Shown: positions 8,273 to 18,445, numbered from the stretch's first letter. The stretch is 64,000 nt of DNA from Catenuloplanes indicus (GCF_030813715.1 NZ_JAUSUZ010000001.1:2976001-3040000), one strand, 5' to 3'. Notes: generated from the sequence alone by a model not told the origin. Made by a program: numbers and translations.

Positions 8273-11200
8273 TCAGGCCCCGGCCGAACGGCTGCGCTTC
8301 ACCGGCGCGGCCGCCGCGACGGCCGGTGTCCGCACGATGCCGGAACGGGCCGCTGCGGTGCCGGCCGGTCCGGACTTCGTCGCGGGCTTGCTGGTCGCGG
8401 CGCCGCCGGCCGCGGCCGCCGCGGTACGGCCGGTCGCCTTGATACCGGGCGCCGTGCCGGCCGCGGTCTTCCGGGCTTCGGCTTTCCGGGGCGCGGCCGG
8501 CCTGGCCGAAGCCGGCTTGGCCGCGGCAGCCGGTCTGGCCGCAGACGGCTTGGCCGCCGGCCGTTGTGTGGCGGAGACAGCCTTGCCCGGCGACGCGGCC
8601 ACCGCGTTCCGGCCCGCGGCCGCCTTGGCCGGCGTCACCTTGTCTCCGGTCCGGCTCGGTACGGCACCGTCTCCGGACGACCTCACAACCGCCTTCTTCG
8701 CGGCAGCCACCGTCCCCGGCGTCACCTTGTCCGCCGCGGCCCTGCCCGGCGAGGTCTCGCTTGCTGTCACCTTGCTCGCCGCGGCCTTGCCCGGCGTGGC
8801 CTCGCCAGCCATGTTCCGGCTCGCGGGCGACTTCGCCACCGCGTTCTTCCCGGGTGCGGCCTTACCCGGGGTGGCCTCGGCGGCCGTGTTGCGCTTGACC
8901 GGCGACTTCGCCACGGCGTTCTTCGCGGCGGCGGCCTTGGCGGGGGTGACCTTGTCGGCGGTTGTTCCGGTAGCGGCTGACCGACCCGCCGCGGCGCCGG
9001 AGGCGGTCGCACGGGTCGCCGTGGTCCGCTTCTTCGCCACCGGACCCGCCGCCGAGATCTTGGTTGCCACCTCGCGAGTCGCCGCGGTCCTGGCGGCGGC
9101 CTTCGCTCCCGCGGCCCTGGCCGCCGGAACCGTCACCGCCCGGGACGCCGGAGTCGTGCCCGACTCCGCCGGAACCGCCTTCCGCGACCGTCCGCCGGCG
9201 GTCACCTGCTTCGCGGCACCCCGGGTCCCGCCGGTGGTCGTCCTCGCGTTGCCGGTACCCGCCATGGACTCGGTCCGGCCCGTGCCGGCGGCGGCTTTGG
9301 CCGCTTTCGTCGCTCTGGTCGCTGCCGTGGTGGCCTTTCCTCCGGTTCGGCCGGCATTCGTCCCGGCCGCCTTGACCGCCTTCGCCGTACCGACCGCCTT
9401 CGCCGTACCGACCGCCTTGACCGTTCCCGCGGCGGTGGTGGTCTTGGCCGGTTTCGCGGTTCGGGTGCTCGCCGCGTTGGCGGCCGCCGCTTTCCGTCCC
9501 GCCGCGGTTCCGGCACCGGTGCTCTTGACCGCCTTCATTCCCGGCGCGTTGGCCGCCGCGGCGGCCCGGCCCGCGCCGGTTCCGGTCCCGGCGGCCTTAC
9601 TCGCCTTGGTCACCCGCGCACCGGCCGCGTTGCCAGGCGGCACCGCCTTCCCTGTGCCGCGCGACGTGACCCCGGCCGCGTCACCTGCCGCCGCGGCCCG
9701 GCCCGCGCCGATCCCGGCTCCAGCCGACTTCGCCGCCCCACCGGCGGCCCGGCCTGCACCGGCACCCATCCCGGCCGGCTTCGCTGCCCTGGTCATCCCG
9801 GCAGCCCGCCCGGTCCCGGCGCCCGGCGCGGCCGACTTCGCCGCCCGAGTCGCCCCCGCAGCAGCCCGTCCGGCGCCAGTACCCGTCGCGGCAGACTTGG
9901 CCGCCCCCGCGGCAGCTCGGCCGGTCCCGGCGCCCGTCCCGACAGACTTGATCGCCTTCGTCGTCCCAGCGGCGGCCCGGCCGGTCCCGGTGGCCGGCGC
10001 GGCGGACTCGGCCGCCTTCGTCCCCGCCGCGGCCCGGCCGATTCCCGCACCCATCGCTACGGACTTGGTCGTCCCAGCCGTGGCCCGGCCACCGGCGGTC
10101 GTGGCGGCCTTCGTGGTGCGGCCGCCGGTCGTTCCGATGGCCGAGCCGGCCCGGAAAGTGCCGCTACCGGCGGCCTTCTCCGACGTCGTCGCCCGGTTAC
10201 CGGCCGCGTTTCCGGCCGACGCGGTTCGCCCGGTTCCGATACCGGCCGCGGTGCTCCTGCCCGCCTTCGCCGGCCCGTCGGCGGTCGCGGCCGCGCGCCC
10301 GGCGGCGGTACCGGCACCGGCTTTTCGCGCCGCGGACCCGGTGGCCGCACTCCGTCCCGCGCCGGTCGCGGTGCTCGTGCGGCCCGCCGTGGCCGCGCCC
10401 GAACGGGTCTTCGCGGTCTCCACGTCCCCGGCCGTGAAGGACGCGGCCTTGGCGCCGGACGACCGGGCACCCGACCGCGACGTCGCCGCCGCCGACCGCA
10501 CATCGCCCGCGTCGAACGCGGCCACCGAGGCCTTGGCACGAGACGTGCGACCGGCGGATCCGCCCGCGGATCGGGAGATCACGCTGTCGAGATCGTCGGC
10601 GCTGTCCGCGGCCTTCCGCCCCGCCGACCGCATCTTCGTCGCCGCCGAGCGTGCCTTCGCGGACGCGGCGGTCGCGGTGTCCGCGGCCCGTTCTGCCGCC
10701 TTCCGCGCGGTCGCCGTGGCCTTGATCCCGCTCTCGGCCGACTTCCGCGCGGCGCCTACGGCCCCGGTTCCGTTCGTGGCCGGCTTCCGCGCCGCGCCCC
10801 CGGAACCGGCCCCGCCGACAGCGGACATCCCCGCCGTGCCCGGCCCGATCCCGTTCGCGGCCGAGCCGCCGGAACCGGTGCGGTTCGCAGCGGACTTCCG
10901 CGCGGTGCGCGTGCCGCCGCTTACGGTCTCGACGGCGGAAGACTCGCGAGACTCACCGGCAGACCCAGAAGCATCACGCTTTTTACGGATATTTCGTCCC
11001 AGCAACGAAACACCGTTCAGCATCCCGGCACCACCCGGGTCCGGGGTGACGGAGACGCCGGGCGTGTCCGATCCGCTGGGGGCGGCGCTTCGTCCGCGCG
11101 ATGTCGTCCGGGCGATCGCCGGCACCCGCGTCGCCCGGCCCATCGCCGGTGCCGTCGGCTCGCCCACCGCGGAGACCTCCGGCGACGGCGTCACGGCCGC

Positions 11201-11686
11201 CTCCGCGATGGACGGCATCGGGGCCAGGCCGGTGGCCGGCGCGTTCCGGTCGTCCGCCGCCATCGCGGCACCCGACTCGCCCGGCTCCATCGGGGCGATC
11301 GGCTTTCCCGCCTGCTCCGGTGGCTCGCCGAGCGGTGGCATCGCGGCCGCGGCCGTGCCCGGCCCCATCGAGATCGCGCCCGTCCGCTCCGCTTCCGGCA
11401 GGATCGGCGCGCTGTCGTCCGTACCGTCGGAGGGGTTCGACGTCCGTGCGGAGCGGGCCGGACGCGCGCCGGCCGACCCGGACGAGCGTGATCCGGCGGC
11501 GCCGCCGGAGGCGGACGTGGCTCCGCCCGCGGGGCGGGAACCGGCGGCACCCGACGACCTGCCCCGCGCGGGCCGGGCCGCGGATCCGCCGTCCGGAGCC
11601 GGGGAGTCGGTGGAAGGATCGGTGTCGCGGGCCGATCGCGAAGACGTGGTGGCCGAGGTCCTGGTGGACTTTCTCGCTGCGGCCAT
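8273..11686 (-). CDS. Giant low-complexity basic Ala/Gly/Thr/Lys-rich protein, histone H1-tail-like
   Basis: 1,137 residues. ATG at 11686 follows a strong site AGGGAGGACC, and the N-terminus MAAARKSTRTSATTSS is already Lys/Arg-rich. The protein is almost entirely Ala, Gly, Ser, Thr, Lys and Arg, with hundreds of short degenerate repeats such as GTGAGRAAAGATRAAKSA and a C-terminal block built from KVTPAKAAA / KNAVAKSP / EATPGKAAA units. A KSP-like and AKPA-like composition resembles eukaryotic H1 tails and bacterial AlgP/HctB proteins, which bind DNA non-specifically. A slightly less biased part (about 130-300) holds acidic and Pro residues and the word IRKKRDA near 300. No enzyme domain is seen. 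DNA binding is inferred from composition only. Confidence 0.7.
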   Translation of the reverse strand: MAAARKSTRTSATTSSRSARDTDPSTDSPAPDGGSAARPARGRSSGAAGSRPAGGATSASGGAAGSRSSGSAGARPARSARTSNPSDGTDDSAPILPEAERTGAISMGPGTAAAAMPPLGEPPEQAGKPIAPMEPGESGAAMAADDRNAPATGLAPMPSIAEAAVTPSPEVSAVGEPTAPAMGRATRVPAIARTTSRGRSAAPSGSDTPGVSVTPDPGGAGMLNGVSLLGRNIRKKRDASGSAGESRESSAVETVSGGTRTARKSAANRTGSGGSAANGIGPGTAGMSAVGGAGSGGAARKPATNGTGAVGAARKSAESGIKATATARKAAERAADTATAASAKARSAATKMRSAGRKAADSADDLDSVISRSAGGSAGRTSRAKASVAAFDAGDVRSAAATSRSGARSSGAKAASFTAGDVETAKTRSGAATAGRTSTATGAGRSAATGSAARKAGAGTAAGRAAATADGPAKAGRSTAAGIGTGRTASAGNAAGNRATTSEKAAGSGTFRAGSAIGTTGGRTTKAATTAGGRATAGTTKSVAMGAGIGRAAAGTKAAESAAPATGTGRAAAGTTKAIKSVGTGAGTGRAAAGAAKSAATGTGAGRAAAGATRAAKSAAPGAGTGRAAGMTRAAKPAGMGAGAGRAAGGAAKSAGAGIGAGRAAAAGDAAGVTSRGTGKAVPPGNAAGARVTKASKAAGTGTGAGRAAAAANAPGMKAVKSTGAGTAAGRKAAAANAASTRTAKPAKTTTAAGTVKAVGTAKAVGTAKAVKAAGTNAGRTGGKATTAATRATKAAKAAAGTGRTESMAGTGNARTTTGGTRGAAKQVTAGGRSRKAVPAESGTTPASRAVTVPAARAAGAKAAARTAATREVATKISAAGPVAKKRTTATRATASGAAAGRSAATGTTADKVTPAKAAAAKNAVAKSPVKRNTAAEATPGKAAPGKNAVAKSPASRNMAGEATPGKAAASKVTASETSPGRAAADKVTPGTVAAAKKAVVRSSGDGAVPSRTGDKVTPAKAAAGRNAVAASPGKAVSATQRPAAKPSAARPAAAAKPASARPAAPRKAEARKTAAGTAPGIKATGRTAAAAAGGAATSKPATKSGPAGTAAARSGIVRTPAVAAAAPVKRSRSAGA

Positions 11687-11784
11687 GGTCGGTCCTCCCT
11701 GGGACTTCTGTGCATGCGCCATCGCGCCCGGTACCACGTACCGGGGCGGTCTTGTTACGGCACGGTTCCGGCTGCCGTTCCGGC

Positions 11785-11979
11785 CTAACGCTCCCCCGTC
11801 CAGCGTGCGTCCTCGGCCTCCCACGCCTCGTTGCGCTCCTGGACCTTCTCCAGGGCGTGCGAGGCGTCGTCCGCGGAGGCGAAGGGGCCGATCCGGTGTT
11901 TGGCCGGGCACAGGTCGGGCTCGGTTTCGACCCGGTTGTGCCGTATGCACCAGAAGAAGCGGCCGACACTGTCGCTCAT
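11785..11979 (-). CDS. Small conserved-looking protein of unknown function
   Basis: 64 residues: MSDSVGRFFWCIRHNRVE then ETEPDLCPAKHRIGPF, an Ala/Glu helical stretch and a Trp-rich end. The ratio of charged and aromatic residues, two cysteines (in FFWCIRH and DLCPAKH) and a SPOR-like FASADDASHALEKV pattern suggest a real small protein that reads clearly unlike the low-complexity gene beside it. ATG at 11979 is chosen; the ribosome site is weak. Related short proteins occur widely in actinomycetes as hypothetical proteins. The 286 bp from 11980 to 12265 contain no further gene. Confidence 0.65.
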   Translation of the reverse strand: MSDSVGRFFWCIRHNRVETEPDLCPAKHRIGPFASADDASHALEKVQERNEAWEAEDARWTGER

Positions 11980-12265
11980 GACATCACTGTGCACCGCAAA
12001 GCGGCCATGCGCTACCGATTCGCGCAAATAGCCGGTTCGCCTCCACGGTAGAGGCGGACGGGCCGTCTCGGGCCGAGTCGCGGCAACCGGCGGCGAAGCC
12101 ACCCCATCGGATGACAGAGTCGACTCCGGGCCCCGGCTTTCGCGATGTGCACCGCGTTGGCGCGAACGGCATGATCTGCGACACAGTGGGGTATCGAGGC
12201 CCAACCGTTCCGGCGTCAAGAACGTGTCGGGAAGGTCGGGACGGCGCAACAGGAAGGCGGCCAGC

Positions 12266-12532
12266 ATGCTCAGTCAGGAGGACAACCGCCGGCTCACCGA
12301 GATCGAGGAACATCTGGTCCTCACGGATCCGGCCTTCGTGGCGCGGATGCGAGCCACGCGTGGCAATCGCCCGGGCATCGGCGCCCTGGCCGGCATCGCG
12401 CTCATGTGGGCGGTCGTGCCGATCATCGGGGTCGCCGGCGGGCTGGTGCCGGCGCTGATCGCGGGTCTGGCGTTCGTCGTGGGCACCACGCTGGTGCTGC
12501 GCCGCCCGTTCCGCCGGGCGAAGACCGCTTAA
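12266..12532 (+). CDS. DUF3040 small membrane protein
   Basis: 88 residues. Begins MLSQEDNRRLTEIEEHL, the characteristic DUF3040 opening, followed by LTDPAFVARM and two hydrophobic segments (about 38-58 and 60-78) and a basic tail. DUF3040 proteins are common small actinobacterial membrane proteins of unknown role. ATG 12266 is preceded by AGGAAGG. Ends just before a strong bidirectional terminator. Confidence 0.88.
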   Translation: MLSQEDNRRLTEIEEHLVLTDPAFVARMRATRGNRPGIGALAGIALMWAVVPIIGVAGGLVPALIAGLAFVVGTTLVLRRPFRRAKTA

Positions 12533-12552
12533 AAAAGACCTACGAATTGCCG

Positions 12553-12580
12553 AGGGGGTACGGCGCGAGCCGTACCCCCT
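12553..12580. terminator. Bidirectional terminator
   Basis: Perfect 12-bp stem AGGGGGTACGGC (12553-12564), loop GCGA, complement at 12569-12580, between the converging DUF3040 and hydrolase genes. Confidence 0.85.
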
Positions 12581-12595
12581 TCGTCATGCGGTGGA

Positions 12596-13505
<910 letters not shown>

Positions 13506-13551
13506 ACTGCCACCCGAGGCGGAGTGAGACGGACCACACGTAGGAGGGACG

Positions 13552-14127
13552 ATGGCACCGACCGACGACGAAGTGCGCGAACTCGTACTGAACGCCGCCG
13601 ACCGGCTGTACTACACCCGCGGCATCCAGGCCGTGGGCATGGACGCGTTGCGCACCGAGTCCGGCGTGCCGCTCAAGCGCCTCTACCGGCTGTTCCCAGC
13701 GAAGGAGGCGATCGTCGAGGCCGTACTGCGGCGCCGCCACGAGCGGTGGACACGGCGCTTCGACGACGCGGTCAACGGCACGCCGACCACGCGCGGCCGG
13801 CTTCTGGCCGTTTACGACGTGCTCGCCCACTGGTTCGACGAGGATGACTTCCGCGGCTGTCTCTTCATCAACGCGTTCGGCGAACTCGGTACGGCCTCGC
13901 CGCGCGTCGCGGAGATCGTCCGGGCACACAAGGCCGAGTGCCAGGCGCGTCTCGCGGAGCTGTGCGCGGCGGCCGGCGCACCCGCGTGGCTGGCCCCGCA
14001 GCTCGCCATCCTGTCCGAGGGCGCGCAGACCACGGCCGCGATCGCCGGGACGAACGCGGCGGCCGGACACGCCCGCGCGGCCGCGGTGACGCTGATCGAC
14101 GCCGCATTGGGAGAGGAGGCCGCGTGA
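13552..14127 (+). CDS. TetR/AcrR family transcriptional regulator
   Basis: 191 residues. N-terminal HTH: LVLNAADRLYYTRGIQAVGMDALRTESGVPLKRLYRLFPAKEAIVEAVLRRR in outline, the standard TetR three-helix fold, followed by a C-terminal ligand domain with FRGCLFINAFGE, typical of the AefR-like subgroup. ATG 13552 has a clear ribosome site TAGGAGGGAC. The stop overlaps the GTG of the next gene, so the DUF2071 protein is co-translated. Expected to repress itself and the divergent hydrolase through the twin operators at 13455-13505. Inducer unknown. Confidence 0.9.
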   Translation: MAPTDDEVRELVLNAADRLYYTRGIQAVGMDALRTESGVPLKRLYRLFPAKEAIVEAVLRRRHERWTRRFDDAVNGTPTTRGRLLAVYDVLAHWFDEDDFRGCLFINAFGELGTASPRVAEIVRAHKAECQARLAELCAAAGAPAWLAPQLAILSEGAQTTAAIAGTNAAAGHARAAAVTLIDAALGEEAA

Positions 14128-14876
14128 CGCCCGAGGAGGTCACGTACACCAGCCCGCGTGCCGTCCGGCACTCGATCCTGGTGCAGCGGTGGCACGACCT
14201 GTCGTTCCTGCACTGGCCGGTGGACCCGGCCGAGGTCCGGCCGTTCCTGCCGCCGGGCACCGAGCCGGACACGTTCGACGGCGTCGCGTACGTCGGCCTG
14301 ATCGGTTTCATGATGATCGGGCTCGGCCCGCTGAGCGGCCCCGGCCTGCCGTACCTGGGCACGTTCTGCGAGACGAACGTGCGGCTCTACTCCGTGGACG
14401 GGCAGGGCCGCCGCGCCGTGGTGTTCCGCTCGCTGGACGCGGCACGGCTGCTGCCGGTGCTGGTCGCGCGGGCGGTGTTCCGGCTGCCGTACAAGTGGTC
14501 GCGGATGTCGCTGCGCCGCGACGGTGACGTGTTCACGTACACCAACCACCGCCGCCGGCCCGGCCCCGGGCGCCCGCGCAGCCGGATGGTGGTGCGGGCC
14601 GGCGAGCCGATCGCGGAGCCGACGCCGCTGGAGCACTTCCTGTCCGCGCGCTGGGGCCTGCACGTGGACGCGTTCGGCCGCACGCTCCATCTGCCGAACG
14701 TGCATCCGCAGTGGCCACTGCACCGCGCGGAACTACTGGAACTCGACGACGACCTGGTCGCGGCGGCCGGCTTCCCGTCGATCTCCGGAGCGCCGGCCAG
14801 CGTGCTCTACTCCCCGGGCGTACCGGTGCGTTTCGGAACTCCCAACGCTGTCGACAGGACGTTCAGCGGTAACTAG
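14124..14876 (+). CDS. DUF2071 family protein (YqjF-like)
   Basis: 250 residues. The GTG start at 14124 overlaps the TetR stop (GTGA) and follows GAGAGGAGG. Contains the DUF2071 hallmarks: QRWHDLSFLHWPVDP near the start, VRPFLPPGTEPDTFDG, AYVGLIGFMM and YLGTFCETNVRLY, and an acetoacetate-decarboxylase-like fold is assumed. Function of the family is unknown. Operon membership with the TetR gene suggests a shared stress or detoxification response with the divergent hydrolase. Confidence 0.85.
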   Translation: MTPEEVTYTSPRAVRHSILVQRWHDLSFLHWPVDPAEVRPFLPPGTEPDTFDGVAYVGLIGFMMIGLGPLSGPGLPYLGTFCETNVRLYSVDGQGRRAVVFRSLDAARLLPVLVARAVFRLPYKWSRMSLRRDGDVFTYTNHRRRPGPGRPRSRMVVRAGEPIAEPTPLEHFLSARWGLHVDAFGRTLHLPNVHPQWPLHRAELLELDDDLVAAAGFPSISGAPASVLYSPGVPVRFGTPNAVDRTFSGN

Positions 14877-14886
14877 TCTGACCGTC

Positions 14887-15645
14887 ATGACTCCTTACAC
14901 GTTCAACGGCCCGGCCTGGCAGGAGAGCTGGGACCGCCAGCAGGAGGCCTACCTCCCCGACCGTGAGGAGCGGTTCGCCGCGATGCTGGACGCGGTGGAG
15001 GCGGTCACCGAGTGGCCGGCGCCGCGCATCCTCGACCTGGCCGGCGGCACCGGTTCCATCTCGCTGCGCGCCCAGCGCCGGTTCCCCCAGGCGAACACGA
15101 CGTTGCTCGACCTGGACCCGGTGACGCTGACCATCGCGCGCGCCACGCTGGACGAGCGGTCCACCGTCGTCACCGCCGACCTCCTCACGCCGAAGTGGAC
15201 GGCAGCGTTGCCGCACCGGGACTACGACGCGGTGCTGGCCGCGACCGCGCTGCACTGGCTGACGCCGGAGCGGCTGACCGCGCTGTACGCGGAAATCCGC
15301 ACCGTGCTGCGGCCGGGCGGCATCCTGGTCAACGCGGACTACATGCCGGACGACGGCCTGCCCGAGCTGTCCAAGCGGCTCGGCGACCGCGCCGACGCCC
15401 GCCGCGAGGCGCGCTACGCGGCCGGTGCCGTGCTGTCCTGGAGCGCCTGGTGGGAGCACGCGGGGACGGACCCGACGCTGGCGCCGCTGGTCGAGGAGCG
15501 CAACCGGCTCTTCCCGGGCGACCACCACCAGGAGTGGCTGCCGCCGGCGTCCTGGCACGTGCGGGCGCTGCGCGACGCCGGTTTCACCGAGGCCGGGCTG
15601 ATCTGGCGCGGCGCGCAGGACGCCGCGGTCGCGGGCGTGCGCTGA
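14887..15645 (+). CDS. Class I SAM-dependent methyltransferase
   Basis: 252 residues. SAM-binding motif I ILDLAGGTGSISL with the acidic residue at the end of strand 2 (TLLDLDPVTL), motif II around DYDAVLAATALHWL, and motif III VLRPGGILVNADY. It belongs to the small-molecule branch (UbiE/trans-aconitate-like); the acceptor is unknown. ATG at 14887 lies 10 nt after the DUF2071 stop, so it is probably the third gene of the TetR operon. Confidence 0.88.
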   Translation: MTPYTFNGPAWQESWDRQQEAYLPDREERFAAMLDAVEAVTEWPAPRILDLAGGTGSISLRAQRRFPQANTTLLDLDPVTLTIARATLDERSTVVTADLLTPKWTAALPHRDYDAVLAATALHWLTPERLTALYAEIRTVLRPGGILVNADYMPDDGLPELSKRLGDRADARREARYAAGAVLSWSAWWEHAGTDPTLAPLVEERNRLFPGDHHQEWLPPASWHVRALRDAGFTEAGLIWRGAQDAAVAGVR

Positions 15646-15724
15646 GCCCAGGGGGTTCTCCCTACCCCAGGTTCGGGTGCCAGCTCCATCGATCTTGCTC
15701 GTCGTCGCCCATAGCGTCGACGCC

Positions 15725-16855
15725 ATGCGACAGCGAGACCGATTCATCGACGGGCTGCGCGCCCTGGCCATCCTGGGCGTGGTCGGCGGGCACTGGCTGG
15801 TCGGCGCGCTGGTCGCGACGCCGGCCGGTGACCTGCGGATCGACAGCCCACTGCGGCACCTGGAGTGGTTGCAGCCGGCCACCTGGTTCCTGCAGATGCT
15901 GGGGCTGTTCTTCCTGGTCGGCGGCTACACGAGCGCGCAGGGGCTGCGCCGTGCACGGGCGGCCGGCGAGACGGACACCGGGTGGGTACGCCGCCGGCTG
16001 TGGCGGATCGGCCGGCCGGTCCTCGCCGCCACGGTGATCCTGGCCGTGGCGCTGCCGCCGCTGCGGATGCTCGGCGTGATCGGCGCCGGCACCGCGTGGA
16101 ACACCGCGGTGCTGTTCGTGCAGCCGCTGTGGTTCATGGCCGTGTACGCGGTGATCACCGCGCTGACGCCGCGGTTGCTCCGGCTCGACCGGCACGCCGG
16201 TCTGCGCGCGGTGCTGGCGTTCGCCGCGGCCGTCGCCGTGGTGGACCTGCTCCGCTTCGGCCCGGCCGCCGAACCGGCCGCGGTCGGATACCTCAGCGTG
16301 CTGCCGGCCTGGTGCTTCGCGTACCAGCTCGGTATCGCCTGGTCGGCCGGGCGGGTCGACCGGCGCGTCGCGGCCGGTCTGCTGGTGGGCGGCCTGACCG
16401 TGTTCGTGGTGCTGATCGCGGTGCTGGACTACCCGGTGAGCATCGTCAGCGTGCCCGGCGCCGTCCGCTCCAACTCCAACCCGCCGTCGCTGCTGGTTCC
16501 GGCGCTGGCCGCGATCCAGGCCGGCGCCGCGCTGCTGCTGCGCGACCGGATCGAGCGGTTCCTGCACCGCCCCAGGGTCTGGGCCGCGGTGACCGTGCTG
16601 AACCTGAGCGCGATGAGCGTGTTCTGCTGGCACCACGTGGCGCTGGTCGGCGTCTCCGAGCTGGCCCGCCGGCTCGGCACGCTGCCCGGCCTCGGTGACG
16701 TGCCCGCGGACGCCGGCTGGGTCCTCTCCCGTCTCGCCTGGTACCCGGTGCTCGCGCTGGTCCTGGCCGGCATCGTGGCGCTGGTCCGCCGGTACGAGCA
16801 CCCGGTCCCGGCCGCGCTGCCCCGCGCGGCGGCCATCCGTGAGCAGAACATCTAG
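15725..16855 (+). CDS. Acyltransferase 3 family membrane protein
   Basis: 376 residues with about ten membrane helices. The N-terminus RDRFIDGLRALAILGVVGGHW carries the family's Arg and conserved His, and FFLVGGYTSA is the typical second motif. Such proteins O-acylate surface polysaccharides or small molecules at the membrane; substrate unknown. ATG 15725 begins right at the motif. The stop is only 2 bp from the stop of the convergent DUF2306 gene. Confidence 0.85.
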   Translation: MRQRDRFIDGLRALAILGVVGGHWLVGALVATPAGDLRIDSPLRHLEWLQPATWFLQMLGLFFLVGGYTSAQGLRRARAAGETDTGWVRRRLWRIGRPVLAATVILAVALPPLRMLGVIGAGTAWNTAVLFVQPLWFMAVYAVITALTPRLLRLDRHAGLRAVLAFAAAVAVVDLLRFGPAAEPAAVGYLSVLPAWCFAYQLGIAWSAGRVDRRVAAGLLVGGLTVFVVLIAVLDYPVSIVSVPGAVRSNSNPPSLLVPALAAIQAGAALLLRDRIERFLHRPRVWAAVTVLNLSAMSVFCWHHVALVGVSELARRLGTLPGLGDVPADAGWVLSRLAWYPVLALVLAGIVALVRRYEHPVPAALPRAAAIREQNI

Positions 16856-16857
16856 CG

Positions 16858-17550
16858 CTACTGCGCGACGTTCTCCAGCCGCTTGCGCCGGGCCACTGGC
16901 GCGAGCATGCGCTGGACGATGAAGTACTCCGCGATGATCGCGTTGCCGAACAGCGACGCCCACGCGCTGGACGCGTAGATCTGCGGGTACTCCCAGCCCA
17001 TCGGGTCCATCAGCTGCAGCCCGATCAGCTGGTAGAGCCGCAGCGTCACCGCGGCGAACGTGAGCGCGTAGTTGCGGACCATCCAGATCCGGTGCAGCTG
17101 CACCTCGCCGCGCCGGATCGTGCGGTACGCCATCACGCCGGTGTAGAGCCACGCCGCGATCAGCATGAAGAACGCGACCTGCAGCGTCAGGCCGCTCTCG
17201 GTCACCACCGAGGAGTAGACGGCCGCCAGCGACGCGATCAGCACGGAGATCAGGTACACCCGCCCGGCGATCCGGTGCGCCCGCGGGAAGCGCACCCGCA
17301 GCGGCGTCACGAACTGGAACGGGCCGATGACCAGCGCGAGCCCGGCCGGCATCGCGTGGATCACCAGGCTGACGTAGTAGCCCGGGATCGACCGGTTGAG
17401 GCCCGGCACCGTGGTGCCCCCGACCATGTACGGCGGCACGAAGACGGCGGCGATGGCGAGCGCCGACAGCGTCAGCAGACTCCACAGCACCCACCACCAG
17501 CGGCGGCGGACCTCCCGGGACATCGTTACAGCGGACACGCGGACTCCCAT
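16858..17550 (-). CDS. DUF2306 membrane protein
   Basis: 230 residues, about seven hydrophobic helices. After a basic N-terminus (SREVRRRWWWVLWSLL) come YYVSLVIHAMPAGLALVIGPFQF, RAHRIAGRVYL and HRIWMVRNYALTFAAVTLRLY: histidines spaced within helices as in DUF2306 proteins, which resemble haem- or quinone-binding cytochrome b561-like membrane proteins. ATG 17550 is taken; ATG 17523 is possible. Function unknown. Confidence 0.78.
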   Translation of the reverse strand: MGVRVSAVTMSREVRRRWWWVLWSLLTLSALAIAAVFVPPYMVGGTTVPGLNRSIPGYYVSLVIHAMPAGLALVIGPFQFVTPLRVRFPRAHRIAGRVYLISVLIASLAAVYSSVVTESGLTLQVAFFMLIAAWLYTGVMAYRTIRRGEVQLHRIWMVRNYALTFAAVTLRLYQLIGLQLMDPMGWEYPQIYASSAWASLFGNAIIAEYFIVQRMLAPVARRKRLENVAQ

Positions 17551-17618
17551 ATCTTCCCGGCTGATCAACGGGTCGATCCTGCGGCGGCCGCACGTGCCCA
17601 CGCGTCGGCATCGGCTGC

Positions 17619-17849
17619 CTAACCCGGCGCTTTCCGTACCGTGAACAGGTCGGCGGGCTGGCAGTCGAGCGCGTCGCAGAGCGCGGTGAGCGTGCTGAAC
17701 CGGACCGCGCGGGCCCGCCCGTTCTTCAGGATCGACAGGTTCGCCAGCGTGATGCCGACCCGGTCGGCCAGCTCGGTCAGCGTCATGCCGCGCGCCGCGA
17801 GCAGCGCGTCGATGTGCACGTCGACCCGGTGTTCCTCCTCCGGCGGCAC
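17619..17849 (-). CDS. Small Xre-family repressor (YozG-like)
   Basis: 76 residues from a GTG at 17849. Nearly the whole protein is one HTH_3 domain: LLAARGMTLTELADRVGITLANLSILKNGRARAVRFSTL in outline, ending DCQPADLFTV. It follows the DUF2975 gene by 3 bp, a pairing seen across many bacteria, in which the small Xre protein represses its own operon. The AT-rich palindrome at 18446-18485 is the probable binding site. Confidence 0.88.
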   Translation of the reverse strand: MPPEEEHRVDVHIDALLAARGMTLTELADRVGITLANLSILKNGRARAVRFSTLTALCDALDCQPADLFTVRKAPG

Positions 17850-17852
17850 GGG

Positions 17853-18434
17853 TCAGACCACCTGGTCCAGCTCGGCCCGGAGCACCGCGCCGCGCCGCAG
17901 CACCTCGCCGACCGCGAGAAGACCGAACCCGATCAGGAGCCACCAGAAGTGGTACGTCACGGTCAGTGCCCGGAACTCGCCGTAGACAAGCGTGGACGCG
18001 AGCGCGCCGGAGCCCGTCTCCAGCGTGTCCGCGACCAGGCCGCCCACCAGCGTGACCAGGCCCAGCCGGCGCAGCCGTCCCGCGATGCCCGGGACGAACG
18101 GGTCGGTGCGCCGGGCCGCCCGCACGATCCGCCACAGCGACACGACGACCAGAAGCCCCAGCAGGTACGACGGGGCGCCCTGGGCCAGGTGCGCGAGCCG
18201 CTCGGCCCAGCCCGGGTCCGCGACCGCCACGTCCGCGGCGCCGCCGTCCGCCCGCGTCACGCCGGCCGGCAGTCCGGAGATCGCGGTCTCCCCCGTGGTG
18301 ACGATGGTCAGCTCGACCGCGTCCGTCACGCCCGCGTAGATCACCGTACCGACGCCGGCCAGCGCGCCGAGTACGGCGCCGGCACCGAGCGCGGTCTGCA
18401 GCTCCCCGAGCCAGTCCCGCTGTGCGTTGATCAT
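17853..18434 (-). CDS. DUF2975 membrane protein
   Basis: 193 residues with four membrane helices (about 15-37, 87-105, 125-143, 163-182). The segment TDPFVPGIAGRLRRLGLVTLVGGL matches the DUF2975 signature (NPF followed by a helix). Encoded directly before the Xre repressor, the usual arrangement for this family. ATG 18434 is close to the operator. Function of the family unknown. Confidence 0.85.
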   Translation of the reverse strand: MINAQRDWLGELQTALGAGAVLGALAGVGTVIYAGVTDAVELTIVTTGETAISGLPAGVTRADGGAADVAVADPGWAERLAHLAQGAPSYLLGLLVVVSLWRIVRAARRTDPFVPGIAGRLRRLGLVTLVGGLVADTLETGSGALASTLVYGEFRALTVTYHFWWLLIGFGLLAVGEVLRRGAVLRAELDQVV

Positions 18435-18445
18435 GATCCGCCTCC

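Noticed and set aside
8337-11981. A 1,214-residue reading frame on the plus strand opposite the basic protein
   Set aside because: It has no convincing ribosome site, is Ala/Pro/Val/Phe low-complexity with stray Cys and mirrors the minus-strand repeats; the minus strand has AGGGAGGACC and an ATG with a basic N-terminus.
16858-18135. A single 425-residue minus-strand frame spanning DUF2306 and upstream DNA
   Set aside because: Its first 195 residues are antisense-like shadow over the Xre and DUF2975 genes; DUF2306 starts at 17550.
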